A stretch of DNA of 64,000 bases, taken from positions 2,046,001 through 2,110,000 of the forward strand of contig NC_014507.1 of assembly GCF_000147875.1 (NCBI RefSeq), given 5' to 3'. Below, one piece after another: positions 41,944 through 50,997 of this stretch (the stretch's first letter is position 1; each line of letters starts with the position of its first letter). The notes below the pieces were generated by a model. It was given only the letters and a program-made list of their open reading frames with translations, had not been told where the DNA came from and searched no databases. The stretch comes from Methanolacinia petrolearia DSM 11571 (GTDB taxonomy: Archaea > Halobacteriota > Methanomicrobia > Methanomicrobiales > Methanomicrobiaceae). The translations under genes and the position numbers were made by a program.

Positions 41944-42240
41944 AAAGGCAACCCTTGCGCAAGTTCGCTCCGCTTACGCTTCGCGAACACGCCCTAACCT
42001 CAGGGCTTTGCGCTTGCGATAGCCCGTCCTAGGCGCTACCCATTCGGGTAGCCCCGGCCGGGGGAGAAAACTTTTGGAAAACGTAAAACAAGGTATAATG
42101 GATAACCATAGATCATCCCCGATTTTGAAACGATAAAAAAGAAAATTCACGGAGCCGGAGGGATGCTTGCCCATCTCGACGGCGACTATCACGACGAGGG
42201 GGAGGGTTATAAGGAGGGGGAACCCTCCCCCTCCTTATAT
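41944..42240. repeat. Structured repeat, family 2, long copy
   Basis: The element of about 300 bases begins GGCAACCCTTGCGCAAGTTC, has GCGAACACGCCCT and CTTTGCGCTTGCGATAGCCC, a TTTTGAAACGA segment, GGAGGGATGCTTG and a perfect terminal hairpin. It is homologous to 60781-60970. It contains no plausible gene. Confidence 0.7.
42208..42239. terminator. Perfect 13-bp hairpin ending the long repeat copy
   Basis: TATAAGGAGGGGG pairs exactly with CCCCCTCCTTATA around the loop AACCCT. The equivalent hairpin in the short copy (near 41859-41889) keeps the stem with a G-T wobble. The position between convergent gene ends suits a bidirectional terminator. Confidence 0.5.
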
Positions 42241-42303
42241 TTTGATCACAGAGTCAATTGAAAAATAAAAGATCTGAGCTAAAATATTAATTTTTAAAAT
42301 AAA

Positions 42304-42948
42304 TTAAACCGAAAGAATCTCGACCCTTATATCCTTCGGCTCATCGCCCAGGGTGACAATCGCACACTTTCCTTCGAATGCAGGGCCGGGATTGACAATT
42401 ACCGTTCCGTCTACCTCCTTTATTCCCAGATCGTCATGGATATGCCCGCAGCAGACGAGATCGAATCCTTTCATATGCTTTCTGATGCTCGAACTTCCGA
42501 CATTTGCATCACCTACACTGTCAAGCGTTCCTTCGGGTGGGGCGTGACAGACAAGTATATTGTGAACGTTATTCTTTGTTCCCTTCTTTGCCTTTGTTAA
42601 AATTTCATCAATCTCTTCTTCAGAGAGTTCAAATGGAGTCCCGAAAGGAGTCGGATTGGATCCCCCTATACCGACTAGAGTTATCTTGCCCAGCTCCAGC
42701 GACGAGCCATGAAGCGAAACCGCATTAGAATCTTCAAGATAATTAACAGTCTCCCTGCTGTCGCAGTTTCCAGGAACTGCAAAACACGGCACATCGATCT
42801 GTTCAAGCATTCCAAGCGCAGGTTCGAATGGACCGTCGGGATCGGTGAAGTCCCCGGAAATTATCACCATATCAGGGTCAAGTTCAAGAAAGGAATTTAA
42901 TTTCCCATATTGACCATGAAGATCGGTCAGCACAAGGATTCTCATCAT
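42304..42948 (-). CDS. Calcineurin-like metallophosphoesterase
   Basis: The 214-residue phosphoesterase has D-x-H (TDLHGQ), SGDFTD, GNCDSRE, CHAPPEG and CGHIHDD motifs, the five metal-binding blocks of this superfamily. The substrate is unknown; related YfcE-type enzymes act on phosphodiesters. It is the last gene of a minus-strand run with two radical SAM genes, starting 60 bases after the nearer of them. Confidence 0.88.
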   Translation of the reverse strand: MMRILVLTDLHGQYGKLNSFLELDPDMVIISGDFTDPDGPFEPALGMLEQIDVPCFAVPGNCDSRETVNYLEDSNAVSLHGSSLELGKITLVGIGGSNPTPFGTPFELSEEEIDEILTKAKKGTKNNVHNILVCHAPPEGTLDSVGDANVGSSSIRKHMKGFDLVCCGHIHDDLGIKEVDGTVIVNPGPAFEGKCAIVTLGDEPKDIRVEILSV

Positions 42949-43008
42949 GGATTATTGTTCGTTTTCCCGATAAAAAAATCCTGCTATAATCACGAATCTT
43001 CGCCGGGT

Positions 43009-44148
43009 TCAAAGATCACCGGAAGCCTGTTTTTTCCCGAAGAAACGGGATTCGGCATCATGCCAGTGCCCTGTAACTTTCCCGGAGAGGGAAAGTTTCC
43101 CAAGCAGGGCGTTCACTTCCGGTATAAGTTCCGACGGTTCCGTTCCTGCAAGGGGAGTTCCAGGAAGCGGGGTGAAATAATGAGCATGGATCTTCCCGAA
43201 ACGCGATACCCACCTCATCTGTTCGACAGTCGCCATCTGGTCTTCTTCTGTCTCGAACGGAATCCCGACAATATAATCCACAACAGGAGCAAAGCCTCTC
43301 TCGTGGCATAACTCAACGGCCCGAATTACATCATCACACGTATGACCACGGTGCAACAAAGAGAGAACCCTTTCGCTTCCCGACTGCGCCCCGAAATGAA
43401 TCTTTTTATTAGCACAGTACTTTTCGATGAGATCGATTGCCTCATCGTTAATGAATTCGGGCCGGACTTCACTCGGGAATGTTCCAAGGTAGACATTCTG
43501 ATCCTTTGAAAATGAAGAAAGAAGTTTTTCCACTTTCTCCGGCAGGAACTCCCTCCCGTTCGAGCCATAAGCAAGTGCATTGGGAGTAAGAAACCTCACA
43601 TCCGTATAGATCTTTGATGCCTTCACGATCTCGTCGACCGATCTGTGCCTCATGCATCCCCCGAAGAGCCTCGGCGTCTGGCAGTACCCGCACCTGAACG
43701 GGCATCCACGTGAGATCTCGACCGCACTCTTCGCCTGCGTAAAAGGAGGATAATAATCGAGAAGAACGCATCTATCGTTTGGCGTGAATCCGGTTTTCGT
43801 CGCCACACCCGGCAACTGTTGCACTAGGAAATTATCAGCGTCCGACATTATCATCTTCAGAAGTTTAGGCAGGACATACTCTCCCTCGCCTACTACAACA
43901 TAGTCTGCAACTTCAGCCATCTCCCCCGGAAGTGCAGACGGATGAGGACCGCCGACGATTGTAACGCATTTGGCATCCCTTATCTCGTCGATATAATGAG
44001 GAGCATCAACCGAATTCAGGCTGTATAAGGTAATATCATTCTCAGGACCGTCGGTTTCCCGGAGGATTATTCCTTCTTTTTCGCAGGCGGCATACAACAC
44101 TGCAAAAGAATTTCTCGCCCACCTGATCTTCCTCCAGTTAACTATCAT
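43009..44148 (-). CDS. B12-binding/radical SAM protein (TIGR04013, MJ_0865-like)
   Basis: The 379-residue protein has an N-terminal cobalamin-binding-like domain (VTIVGGPHPSALPGEM, VVVGEGE) and a radical SAM domain with C-x3-C-x2-C in RGCPFRCGYC, at about residues 150-160. It resembles the MJ_0865 family of uncharacterised archaeal B12-binding radical SAM proteins. The B12-binding DxHxxG motif is not evident, so cobalamin use is uncertain. It begins 12 bases downstream of a second radical SAM gene, which suggests a shared pathway. Confidence 0.8.
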   Translation of the reverse strand: MIVNWRKIRWARNSFAVLYAACEKEGIILRETDGPENDITLYSLNSVDAPHYIDEIRDAKCVTIVGGPHPSALPGEMAEVADYVVVGEGEYVLPKLLKMIMSDADNFLVQQLPGVATKTGFTPNDRCVLLDYYPPFTQAKSAVEISRGCPFRCGYCQTPRLFGGCMRHRSVDEIVKASKIYTDVRFLTPNALAYGSNGREFLPEKVEKLLSSFSKDQNVYLGTFPSEVRPEFINDEAIDLIEKYCANKKIHFGAQSGSERVLSLLHRGHTCDDVIRAVELCHERGFAPVVDYIVGIPFETEEDQMATVEQMRWVSRFGKIHAHYFTPLPGTPLAGTEPSELIPEVNALLGKLSLSGKVTGHWHDAESRFFGKKQASGDL

Positions 44149-44160
44149 TAAACAAACGCC

Positions 44161-45291
44161 CTAAGGGATTATCTCACACCCGTTATATTTATTGATGCGG
44201 AAATCCTCAGCAGAGATTAAGCCCTGCCCGATCATCTCCTGTATTTCAGGAATCACCGATTCAACTGCCGATTTAAGATTTAAAACACTCCCGTAGACCA
44301 GCCGTCTTCCCTCTTCCGGCCAGGGGCGAATAACATTCGAATACAGGCACCTCCCACCGCAGAAACCCGCGATATCGCATTCCAGGCAGTCACCACCCGG
44401 TTCTGTCTTCTCCAGGTTTTTCGGATCGGAATCAAAGATATTTCCGGAGTAAAAGCCCTTCATCCCCACCATGCACGGGCAGGGAACGATGTTTCCGTCG
44501 GTCTGTATGGCATAGTTCATATGCCCCGCACCGCATCTCATAGGAGCAGGCGCCATACCGGAACCCGTAAGAATATCGTAAACCAGCCCGCAGAAAGGAT
44601 ACCACCGCGGAACGATTCCGGTCTCTCTTATAAGCTCAAGCCATTTTTTAGCAAGCCTGGCGATTCCCGGGTTGTAGGACTCTTCGATCCATTCACGAAA
44701 TCCCGGCCTTTCGGAGTAATCATACCAGAAATTGGCATCCATCTGCCAGTGTATCGAACTGAATGTATAATCCTTGTTGTCTGCAAGGAAGGTTACCGAC
44801 TCATATATATTCGTCTTCTCCGCAACGGTCATCCTCGCGACAATCTCACCTAAAAAACCGGAGTCATTGATATATTTGATAGACTCCATTAAACCGTCAT
44901 ATACTTCTTCTCCACGATAACCGTCTGTTGTTCTCCTGTCGCCGTCGATCGAGAGCAGTATAGTATCCAGTCTCCGGATGTACCCGGGAGGTAAGTTCCT
45001 GATCAACAGCCCGTTCGTATAAATGGAAAACCTGCATGAGGGCATCTTATCCATGAAACCCATAAGCAGATCCGGCCTCAGGGTCGGTTCCCCCCCATAG
45101 AACAGTATACCAGGCTCATCATCTTTTTTCAGGAATGAATACAGGTTCTCGGGGCTGTATTCAGGGGACGAGGGAAGCAAAACACACTCGTCACACGATT
45201 CCAAATCCGACTCACATGAGAAAAATTCCTTGCCACGGCAATAAGAACAGTTCAGGTTACACTCGTCGTTTACAATAAGGTGATAATACAA
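44161..45291 (-). CDS. Radical SAM/SPASM protein, putative peptide-modifying (AF0577-like)
   Basis: The 376-residue protein has the N-terminal radical SAM motif C-N-L-N-C-S-Y-C (about residues 11-18), FYGGEPT, and a C-terminal SPASM region (CGAGHMNYAIQTDG, CPCMVG, CLECDIAGFCGGRC). It resembles TIGR04084, named as peptide-modifying on the basis of its SPASM domain; no substrate is established. It starts with TTG at 45291 preceded by GGAGG. It lies upstream of another radical SAM gene on the same strand and 31 bases downstream of a DUF126 gene. Confidence 0.8.
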   Translation of the reverse strand: MYYHLIVNDECNLNCSYCRGKEFFSCESDLESCDECVLLPSSPEYSPENLYSFLKKDDEPGILFYGGEPTLRPDLLMGFMDKMPSCRFSIYTNGLLIRNLPPGYIRRLDTILLSIDGDRRTTDGYRGEEVYDGLMESIKYINDSGFLGEIVARMTVAEKTNIYESVTFLADNKDYTFSSIHWQMDANFWYDYSERPGFREWIEESYNPGIARLAKKWLELIRETGIVPRWYPFCGLVYDILTGSGMAPAPMRCGAGHMNYAIQTDGNIVPCPCMVGMKGFYSGNIFDSDPKNLEKTEPGGDCLECDIAGFCGGRCLYSNVIRPWPEEGRRLVYGSVLNLKSAVESVIPEIQEMIGQGLISAEDFRINKYNGCEIIP

Positions 45292-45322
45292 ATTATCCTC
45301 CGTTTGAGGTTGTCAAATATTA

Positions 45323-45724
45323 TTATTCTACAATAATTTCGCCGGTATCGCCGTTTACTGTTACGACTGAACCATCAGGAATCTCAGAGATCGGTTTCTC
45401 GGGTTTGTCCACCATGGGAATATCTGCGATTATTGCACCGACCGCGATAATCGTTTCAGCCTCAATATTTATTATGGCACTCGGGGCTTTCCCGTTTCGA
45501 CGCAGGGCATAGATGATATAGGACCCGACAGTCGAACCTTTGCCGTGCGGAAACGCAAGCACCTTTCCCCCGATGGATTTGCCTTCTAGAGGGTGGCCTG
45601 ATTCAATTACAATGCCTGTCTCGGGATCGACGCCGGATAAGAACGAGATCGCCTCACCGCTAACCAATAGTTCGCCGGTACCCTTACCCCCGGATATACC
45701 CCTGGCCATAATTGTAAAAGACAT
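45323..45724 (-). CDS. DUF126 protein, aconitase-X-type swivel subunit (phosphomevalonate dehydratase small subunit)
   Basis: The 133-residue protein is the swivelling domain of aconitase X (AcnX). In archaea this small subunit, with the large AcnX subunit, makes trans-anhydromevalonate 5-phosphate in the modified mevalonate pathway for isoprenoid lipids. Typical motifs: GISGGKGTGELLV, EGKSIGGKVLAFPHGKGST, PMVDKPEK and the terminal VTVNGDTGEI. The ATG at 45724 is preferred; the longer reading has extra residues of unlikely composition. The large subunit gene is not adjacent. The promoter region is shared with the divergent PAN gene. Confidence 0.82.
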   Translation of the reverse strand: MSFTIMARGISGGKGTGELLVSGEAISFLSGVDPETGIVIESGHPLEGKSIGGKVLAFPHGKGSTVGSYIIYALRRNGKAPSAIINIEAETIIAVGAIIADIPMVDKPEKPISEIPDGSVVTVNGDTGEIIVE

Positions 45725-45760
45725 ATCTAATAAATGTTGTAAAGTAAGATATAAAGTAAC

Positions 45761-46936
45761 ATGGATGACACTCTCTTCGAAAGTCACGAAAATATTGATA
45801 TATCAAAGCTTAATTTACAGGAGTTAAGCGAACAGCTGCGTGACCTGGAAGCAAAACTCAATATTCTCACCCGCGAGACTGCGAGGCTTGAGAAAGAGAA
45901 TATGCAACTCAAAAAGGAGAACGCACAACTCAAGCGGCCTCCTTTATTTGTTGCAACAGTAGTAGACATCCTCGATTCCGGTGAGATATATCTCAGGCAG
46001 CAGGGGAATAACCAGGAATATATTACAAATGCCCTGGACGCAATCTGCAGCGACTTAAAACCCGGGATGAAGGTTGCGGTGAACAACGCACTCCAGATTA
46101 TCAGGACCGTAGGAAATACTTTCGATTCGAGAGTCAGGGTGATGGAGCTTGAAGAATCCCCTGATGTAACATTCAAAAACGTGGGCGGACTCAAGAATGA
46201 GATCGAAGAGGTAAGGGAGGCTGTAGAATACCCACTCACAAGGCCGGAAGTATTCCAGAGGATCGGTGTCGAACCGCCGAAGGGAATTCTCCTCTACGGG
46301 CCTCCGGGAACAGGAAAGACTCTCATTGCAAAGGCAGTTGCAAATCAGGCAAATGCAACCTTCATCAGGATGTCGGGCAGTGAACTTGTTCACAAGTTCA
46401 TAGGAGAAGGTGCCCAGATGGTCAGGGATCTCTTCCTCCTCGCAAGGGAACGCGCCCCATCCATCGTATTCATCGACGAGATCGATGCAATCGGCAGCAT
46501 GAGGACTCATGACGGAACATCGGGAAGCGCCGAGGTCCAGCGTACACTCATGCAGCTCCTTGCCGAGATGGATGGATTCGACAACCGCGGGGACGTAAGG
46601 ATAATGGCGGCTACCAACCGTGTAGATATGCTTGATCCCGCACTGCTCCGGCCGGGACGATTCGACAGGGTTCTCGAAGTCTCTCCCCCGGACAGCGACG
46701 CAAGATTCGAGATCTTCAGGATACACACGGATAATATGAATATCGGAACTGTGGACCTGAAAGATCTTGTAAATATTACCGAAAATGCCACAGGTGCGGA
46801 GATCCAGGCTATATGCCGCGAGGCGGGAATGTTTGCAGTACGCAGAAACGCCTCAGAAATTACGATGGACGACTTCCAGGCAGCAATATCCAAGGTTAAA
46901 AATAAATCCAAATCCGATGACATAATGTATACCTAA
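45761..46936 (+). CDS. pan: Proteasome-activating nucleotidase PAN (first copy)
   Basis: The 391-residue AAA ATPase unfolds proteins and feeds them to the 20S proteasome. It has an N-terminal coiled coil (about residues 18-66), an OB domain (about 67-125), Walker A GPPGTGKT at residues 180-187, Walker [13 protein letters not shown], an arginine-finger region (LLRPGRFDR), and C-terminal Met-Tyr-Thr, the HbYX motif that opens the proteasome gate. It is divergent from the DUF126 gene and followed 2 bases later by a small unknown gene. Confidence 0.95.
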   Translation: MDDTLFESHENIDISKLNLQELSEQLRDLEAKLNILTRETARLEKENMQLKKENAQLKRPPLFVATVVDILDSGEIYLRQQGNNQEYITNALDAICSDLKPGMKVAVNNALQIIRTVGNTFDSRVRVMELEESPDVTFKNVGGLKNEIEEVREAVEYPLTRPEVFQRIGVEPPKGILLYGPPGTGKTLIAKAVANQANATFIRMSGSELVHKFIGEGAQMVRDLFLLARERAPSIVFIDEIDAIGSMRTHDGTSGSAEVQRTLMQLLAEMDGFDNRGDVRIMAATNRVDMLDPALLRPGRFDRVLEVSPPDSDARFEIFRIHTDNMNIGTVDLKDLVNITENATGAEIQAICREAGMFAVRRNASEITMDDFQAAISKVKNKSKSDDIMYT

Positions 46937-46938
46937 TC

Positions 46939-47379
46939 ATGAATCTGCTGATGATCCAAAAAGAAGGAACAGACCTCTACAGGACTCTTCTTGATTCGGA
47001 GACCAGCAGAGAGATCCTTCGTTTTTATCGCCCCAGGAAAACCGAATGCGGGGTAATTATCGAGAATTCCACACTAGGCGGTGCACTTTCGCTCATCTCC
47101 GAGCTCAATTGGTACATAAGGAGATATGTTGCCGAACTGTTTCTAGAAATTTCCCCTGAACTGTATTGTACAAGGGATTTTGCAACCGATGTCTACCAGA
47201 GAAGCAATAAACTGAAAGAGACATGGAGCTTCTCCAAACTTATATCCATAAAGGGCGGTCAGATCATGGACGAGATCTGGATGGAGCCCCATTCATCAAA
47301 AGAGGATTATCCCGATATTCTGGAATCATCTGATTACGTTCTGGAAGTCTGGTGTGCTGAATACGAAAAAGAAGAGTAA
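46939..47379 (+). CDS. Conserved hypothetical protein downstream of PAN (possibly DUF5804)
   Basis: The 146-residue acidic cytosolic protein is of mixed alpha/beta composition. A resemblance to DUF5804 is suspected from memory but not certain. It has no catalytic motif. It starts 2 bases after the PAN stop codon, so it is co-transcribed and probably co-translated with PAN, which suggests a role linked to proteolysis (inference). It ends 20 bases before the convergent second PAN gene. Confidence 0.65.
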   Translation: MNLLMIQKEGTDLYRTLLDSETSREILRFYRPRKTECGVIIENSTLGGALSLISELNWYIRRYVAELFLEISPELYCTRDFATDVYQRSNKLKETWSFSKLISIKGGQIMDEIWMEPHSSKEDYPDILESSDYVLEVWCAEYEKEE

Positions 47380-47399
47380 ATAATATTTAATTATTCTTT

Positions 47400-48635
47400 T
47401 CAGGCGAACATCGCGCCATCCGAGAGATCGGCCAGACCCTGCTTGACATCATGCCTGATCTTGTCTATCGCCTTTATGAAATCGTTCATATCGACATCTT
47501 CCTTTTCCGTCCTGATGGCAAACATTCCTGCTTCAGTGCATATAGCTCTCAGATCCGAACCGTTCTTCCCTTCGGTCAGGGCGGCAACCTCTGAGAGATC
47601 AACGTTCTTCTGGAGGTTCATTCTCTTTGTATGGATCTTAAGTATCGCAAGACGTCCTTCAATATCAGGGAGCGGGATCTCGATCATCCGGTCAAAGCGT
47701 CCGGGTCTCAGTAGTGCAGGATCGAGAATGTCGATCCTGTTTGTGGCTCCGATGATCTTTACATCGCCGCGGTTGTCGAACCCGTCGAGGTCGGCCAGGA
47801 GCTGCATGAGGGTTCTCTGGACTTCACGATCACCCGAAGTGATGCTCTCCGTCCTGTGTGCCCCGATCGCATCGATCTCATCGATGAATATTATAGAAGG
47901 TGCGTTCATCTTCGCGTGCTCGAAGAGTTCTCTCACAAGACGGGCGCCCTCACCGATATACTTCTGGACCAGCTCGGAGCCGACTACTCTTAAGAACTTG
48001 GCATTTGTCTCATGAGCGACAGCTCTTGCAAGGAGTGTCTTTCCCGTTCCCGGGGGACCGTAGAGAAGGACACCTTTCGGCGGTGATATTCCAATCTTTT
48101 CGAATATCTCCGGCCTTTTAAGAGGCAGTTCTATAGCCTCCCGGATCTCGTTTATCTGTATTTCAAGTCCGCCGATATCCACATACGATTCTACAGGTGG
48201 ATCTTCGACCTCCATTCCGTATATCTGGGAGTCAAAAGATGCCGGAAGAATATCCACAATAGTAAGTGACTGCTGGTTGAGCGTACAGCGTACACCCGGC
48301 TTTAGATCCTTCGCATCGATGAACCCGGAGGCCCTAACCATAAATCTCGGCCCTGCACTTGACTGGACAATTACCCTGTTGTCCGTGGCTACATCCGAGA
48401 TAGTGCCGATTATCAACGGCGGGCTCCTTAATTTGTCGACCTCTCCCTTCAGTTTGCGGATCTCACGCTCATACCTGAGTTTCTGGTTGTCGATGAACCT
48501 CTTCTCCGATTCGAGCTGCCTGATCTCTTCACGAAGCTCCAGGTTCCTGGTCTCAAGACCCGAGATCCTGTCGAGAAGATATTTTGTGACGTCCTGCTCT
48601 TTCTCAGGATCAATTTCAACTGGTTTATCGGCCAT
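47400..48635 (-). CDS. Proteasome-activating nucleotidase PAN (second copy)
   Basis: This 411-residue PAN paralogue has a coiled coil (about residues 12-70), an OB domain, Walker A GPPGTGKT, Walker [12 protein letters not shown] and C-terminal Met-Phe-Ala, a variant HbYX end with Phe in place of Tyr. The start at 48635 follows GAGGAAG. It is convergent with the first PAN and its partner gene. Two PAN paralogues are known from haloarchaea and some methanogens; the different ends may give different gate-opening activity. Confidence 0.93.
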   Translation of the reverse strand: MADKPVEIDPEKEQDVTKYLLDRISGLETRNLELREEIRQLESEKRFIDNQKLRYEREIRKLKGEVDKLRSPPLIIGTISDVATDNRVIVQSSAGPRFMVRASGFIDAKDLKPGVRCTLNQQSLTIVDILPASFDSQIYGMEVEDPPVESYVDIGGLEIQINEIREAIELPLKRPEIFEKIGISPPKGVLLYGPPGTGKTLLARAVAHETNAKFLRVVGSELVQKYIGEGARLVRELFEHAKMNAPSIIFIDEIDAIGAHRTESITSGDREVQRTLMQLLADLDGFDNRGDVKIIGATNRIDILDPALLRPGRFDRMIEIPLPDIEGRLAILKIHTKRMNLQKNVDLSEVAALTEGKNGSDLRAICTEAGMFAIRTEKEDVDMNDFIKAIDKIRHDVKQGLADLSDGAMFA

Positions 48636-48692
48636 CCGCTTCCTCAATTAGGTATTTAGGGGTTGCCCAATATATAGATGTTTGCGATTAAT

Positions 48693-49202
48693 ATGTCTGA
48701 ATGTGAGGTTTGCGGATGTATAATCCGTGGAAAGCCAATACTGGTTCAAATAGGGGGCGCAAAGATGTGGGTATGTAGCAATTGCGCCAAACTGGGAACA
48801 GAAATTCAGCGCCCCGGGATGGATGCAATCAAAAAGGGTTCGTCAGGAATGGTATCTGCAAAACCGGGATTCCGATCGGTTTCGCCGCAAAAAAAGAAAT
48901 CCAGGGATGTTTTTGACATGATCGACGGCGAGATCAACGAGGATTTCAGTGATATCATACGTGATGCGAGGATGAGTAAGGGGCTCAGCCAGAAGGAACT
49001 CGCCATGCAGATCAAGGAGAAGGAAGGCCTGATAAAAAAGATTGAAAAGGGAATGATCCCCGAAGATTCGGTCCGAAAAAAGATCGAAGAGGCACTCTCA
49101 ATAAAACTGACGGAATCGTCCGATATCAGTCTCAAAACAGGCCCGAAGGGAGGAATCGAACCCACCCTCGGCGACGTTATGAAGATTAAAAAAGGAAAAT
49201 AA
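48693..49202 (+). CDS. Multiprotein bridging factor 1 homologue (archaeal type)
   Basis: The 169-residue protein has an N-terminal zinc ribbon (C4-x2-C7 in CEVCG and CSNC at about 34-37) and a C-terminal Cro/C1-type helix-turn-helix (about residues 84-135, RMSKGLSQKELAMQIKEKE). Archaeal MBF1 binds ribosomes and TBP-linked factors. The ATG at 48693 is preferred over an upstream ATG at 48678 because TATATA at about 48670-48675 suits a leaderless mRNA and MSECEVCG is the conserved beginning. It is divergent from the second PAN. Confidence 0.92.
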   Translation: MSECEVCGCIIRGKPILVQIGGAKMWVCSNCAKLGTEIQRPGMDAIKKGSSGMVSAKPGFRSVSPQKKKSRDVFDMIDGEINEDFSDIIRDARMSKGLSQKELAMQIKEKEGLIKKIEKGMIPEDSVRKKIEEALSIKLTESSDISLKTGPKGGIEPTLGDVMKIKKGK

Positions 49203-49217
49203 CCGGAGTTACGTTAA

Positions 49218-49892
49218 ATGCCTGAAGAAAAGCCCGTTATAATGATAAACTTCAAGACCTACAACGAGAGTTACGGTTTCAGGGCTCATGACATTGCCGA
49301 GGCAGCCGAGACCGTAGCGGAAGAAAGCGGCATTGAAATCGTAATCTGTCCCGGATTCATGGATATACACCCGATGTCAAACCATTACCGCCTGCCTGTC
49401 TTCGCCCAGCATATAGACGGAATCTCGCCTGGCGCACACACGGGGCATATCCTTGCCGAGGCAGTAAGAGCGGCGGGAGCTACGGGCACGCTTATCAACC
49501 ACTCGGAGAGAAGACTGACTCTTGCGGATATCTCCGCGGCTGTGGACGCAGCAAAAAGAGCAAATCTGAAGACCGTAGTCTGTACAAACAACACAGCGAC
49601 GAGCGGAGCGGCGGCGGCACTCTCTCCCGACTACGTGGCTATCGAACCGCCGGAACTCATCGGCAGCGGGATTTCGGTTGCAACGGCAGACCCGGAAATA
49701 ATCGAAAATTCGGTAAATGCGGTAAAATCAGTCAACAAAGATGTCAAAGTCCTTGCAGGTGCGGGAATCAGTTCGGGCTCGTGTGTCAAAAGAGCTGTCG
49801 AACTCGGCTCGGACGGGGTACTGCTCGCATCGGGGGTCGTTAAGGCCGAAGACCCCGCAGTGGTCCTGAGAGACCTTGTCTCAAAGATCTAA
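49218..49892 (+). CDS. tpiA: Triosephosphate isomerase, archaeal type
   Basis: The 224-residue enzyme interconverts dihydroxyacetone phosphate and glyceraldehyde 3-phosphate in gluconeogenesis/glycolysis. It has INFKTY (Asn and Lys), catalytic His in LINHSERR (about residue 95) and Glu in IEPPELIG (about 140). The short length is typical of archaeal tetrameric TIM. It starts 15 bases after MBF1, so both are probably co-transcribed. Confidence 0.96.
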   Translation: MPEEKPVIMINFKTYNESYGFRAHDIAEAAETVAEESGIEIVICPGFMDIHPMSNHYRLPVFAQHIDGISPGAHTGHILAEAVRAAGATGTLINHSERRLTLADISAAVDAAKRANLKTVVCTNNTATSGAAAALSPDYVAIEPPELIGSGISVATADPEIIENSVNAVKSVNKDVKVLAGAGISSGSCVKRAVELGSDGVLLASGVVKAEDPAVVLRDLVSKI

Positions 49893-50030
49893 AAAAATAT
49901 GGCTCTTCGCTGTTTCATGTGGGTAAATAATTTCGAGATCCCACACATCCTCACATAAGTTAGGAGCCAGCAAATCCTTCGCATTTTCTTTTCTTCACAT
50001 ACATTCGGATACACATACATGGCACTGTCA

Positions 50031-50340
50031 TATTGCTTACATACCTTACTATACCTTACCCTGGCAACCCCGGCACTGGCGGCCAGGCCGCCGGACGGCC
50101 ACTGCCCAGGGGCCTTGCCTTAAGATAATCTTCTCACGGCACGCCCGGGGGACCGGTGAAGGTCCCCGGGCTGTTTTTTTTGGTTTTTTGCATACAAAAC
50201 ACACGTTGTGATCTTACCGCACCTCGCCGCTCGGGGAATACTCGTCTATCCCCTGAACGGTCTATCATCATAGAGAGGCCCCGAGGTCGGGGCCGATCCG
50301 CGAGCCTGCCGTGCGGCCCGCGGCGGGGGGTTGCCAAAAG
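50031..50340. repeat. Structured repeat, family 1, copy 2
   Basis: Homologous to 32575-32874 over the whole length: TTACATACCTTACT, GGCGGCCAGG, CCCAGGGGCCTT, CTCACGGCACGC, GGGGACCGG, TCTATCCCCTG, GAGAGGCCCCGAGGTCGGGG and CCGCGAGCC are all shared. The stem after CACGGCACGC is perfect here (GCCCGG/CCGGGC). It lies between convergent tpiA and the HTH-CBS gene. Open frames over it (for example 50134-50337 minus) are shadow translations. Confidence 0.75.
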
Positions 50341-50402
50341 TAGCGAAACTTGTTTTTATATCCAAAAAGATTAACGAAGAGCCAAAAAATATCAAATAAT
50401 AT

Positions 50403-50957
50403 TCAGACAATCATCGACATAAGGTCATGCTTGGTTATTACACCGCTGACCTTCCCTTTTTCAAGAACTAAAATCGCATGACTGTTGTGGAGCATATGTA
50501 CTATAGTCTCGATATCGGTTGAAGGCGGGACTGTCGGAAAACCCTCTTCCATGAAATCGGATACGAGATGATCCTTTGTTTTGTTGATCTTTCCCTCCTC
50601 CATCGCGTTGATTATCGCTGACTCGGATATACATCCAACAGGGACGCCTTCATCAATTACCGGTATCTGGGATATCCCGTGTTTCTCCATTATCTCTATC
50701 GTCGAGGCAAGAGTCTTCTCGGAGTTTATGCATATTACAGGCTGGTGCATGAGATCCCCCGCGGTTATCATGGACCTCTCGGCATCCAGCAGGACCCCGA
50801 CTATCTTCTGTAGCGTGCTCACTCTCGGGTCTACGGTTCCCGCTTCAATACGTGCGACCATCGACTGGCTGAGCCTCGATCGCTTTGCAACATCGGTCTG
50901 GGTCAGCCCGAGTTTCACCCTTTTGTCCCTAATCTCTCCGGGCGTGGGTATATGCAT
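50403..50957 (-). CDS. XRE-type HTH regulator with paired CBS domains
   Basis: The 184-residue protein has a helix-turn-helix (about residues 7-58, LGLTQTDVAKRSRLSQSMVARIE) and two CBS domains (about 65-120 and 127-184). CBS pairs often sense adenine nucleotides or S-adenosyl compounds. Likely a transcription regulator responding to energy or cofactor status (inference). The start at 50957 is 40 bases from the 3' end of the RNase P RNA gene, which it follows on the same strand. Confidence 0.85.
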   Translation of the reverse strand: MHIPTPGEIRDKRVKLGLTQTDVAKRSRLSQSMVARIEAGTVDPRVSTLQKIVGVLLDAERSMITAGDLMHQPVICINSEKTLASTIEIMEKHGISQIPVIDEGVPVGCISESAIINAMEEGKINKTKDHLVSDFMEEGFPTVPPSTDIETIVHMLHNSHAILVLEKGKVSGVITKHDLMSMIV

Positions 50958-50997
50958 GAGAAACTATTGTAGATTCTCTTATTTAAAACAGTAAAAT

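Noticed and set aside
42144-42240. A CRISPR array or telomere-like repeat
   Set aside because: The repeats near 42150 and 60700 are few, unequal in size and without regular spacers.
50134-50374. Short frames over the family 1 repeat copy 2
   Set aside because: Shadow frames across paired stems.
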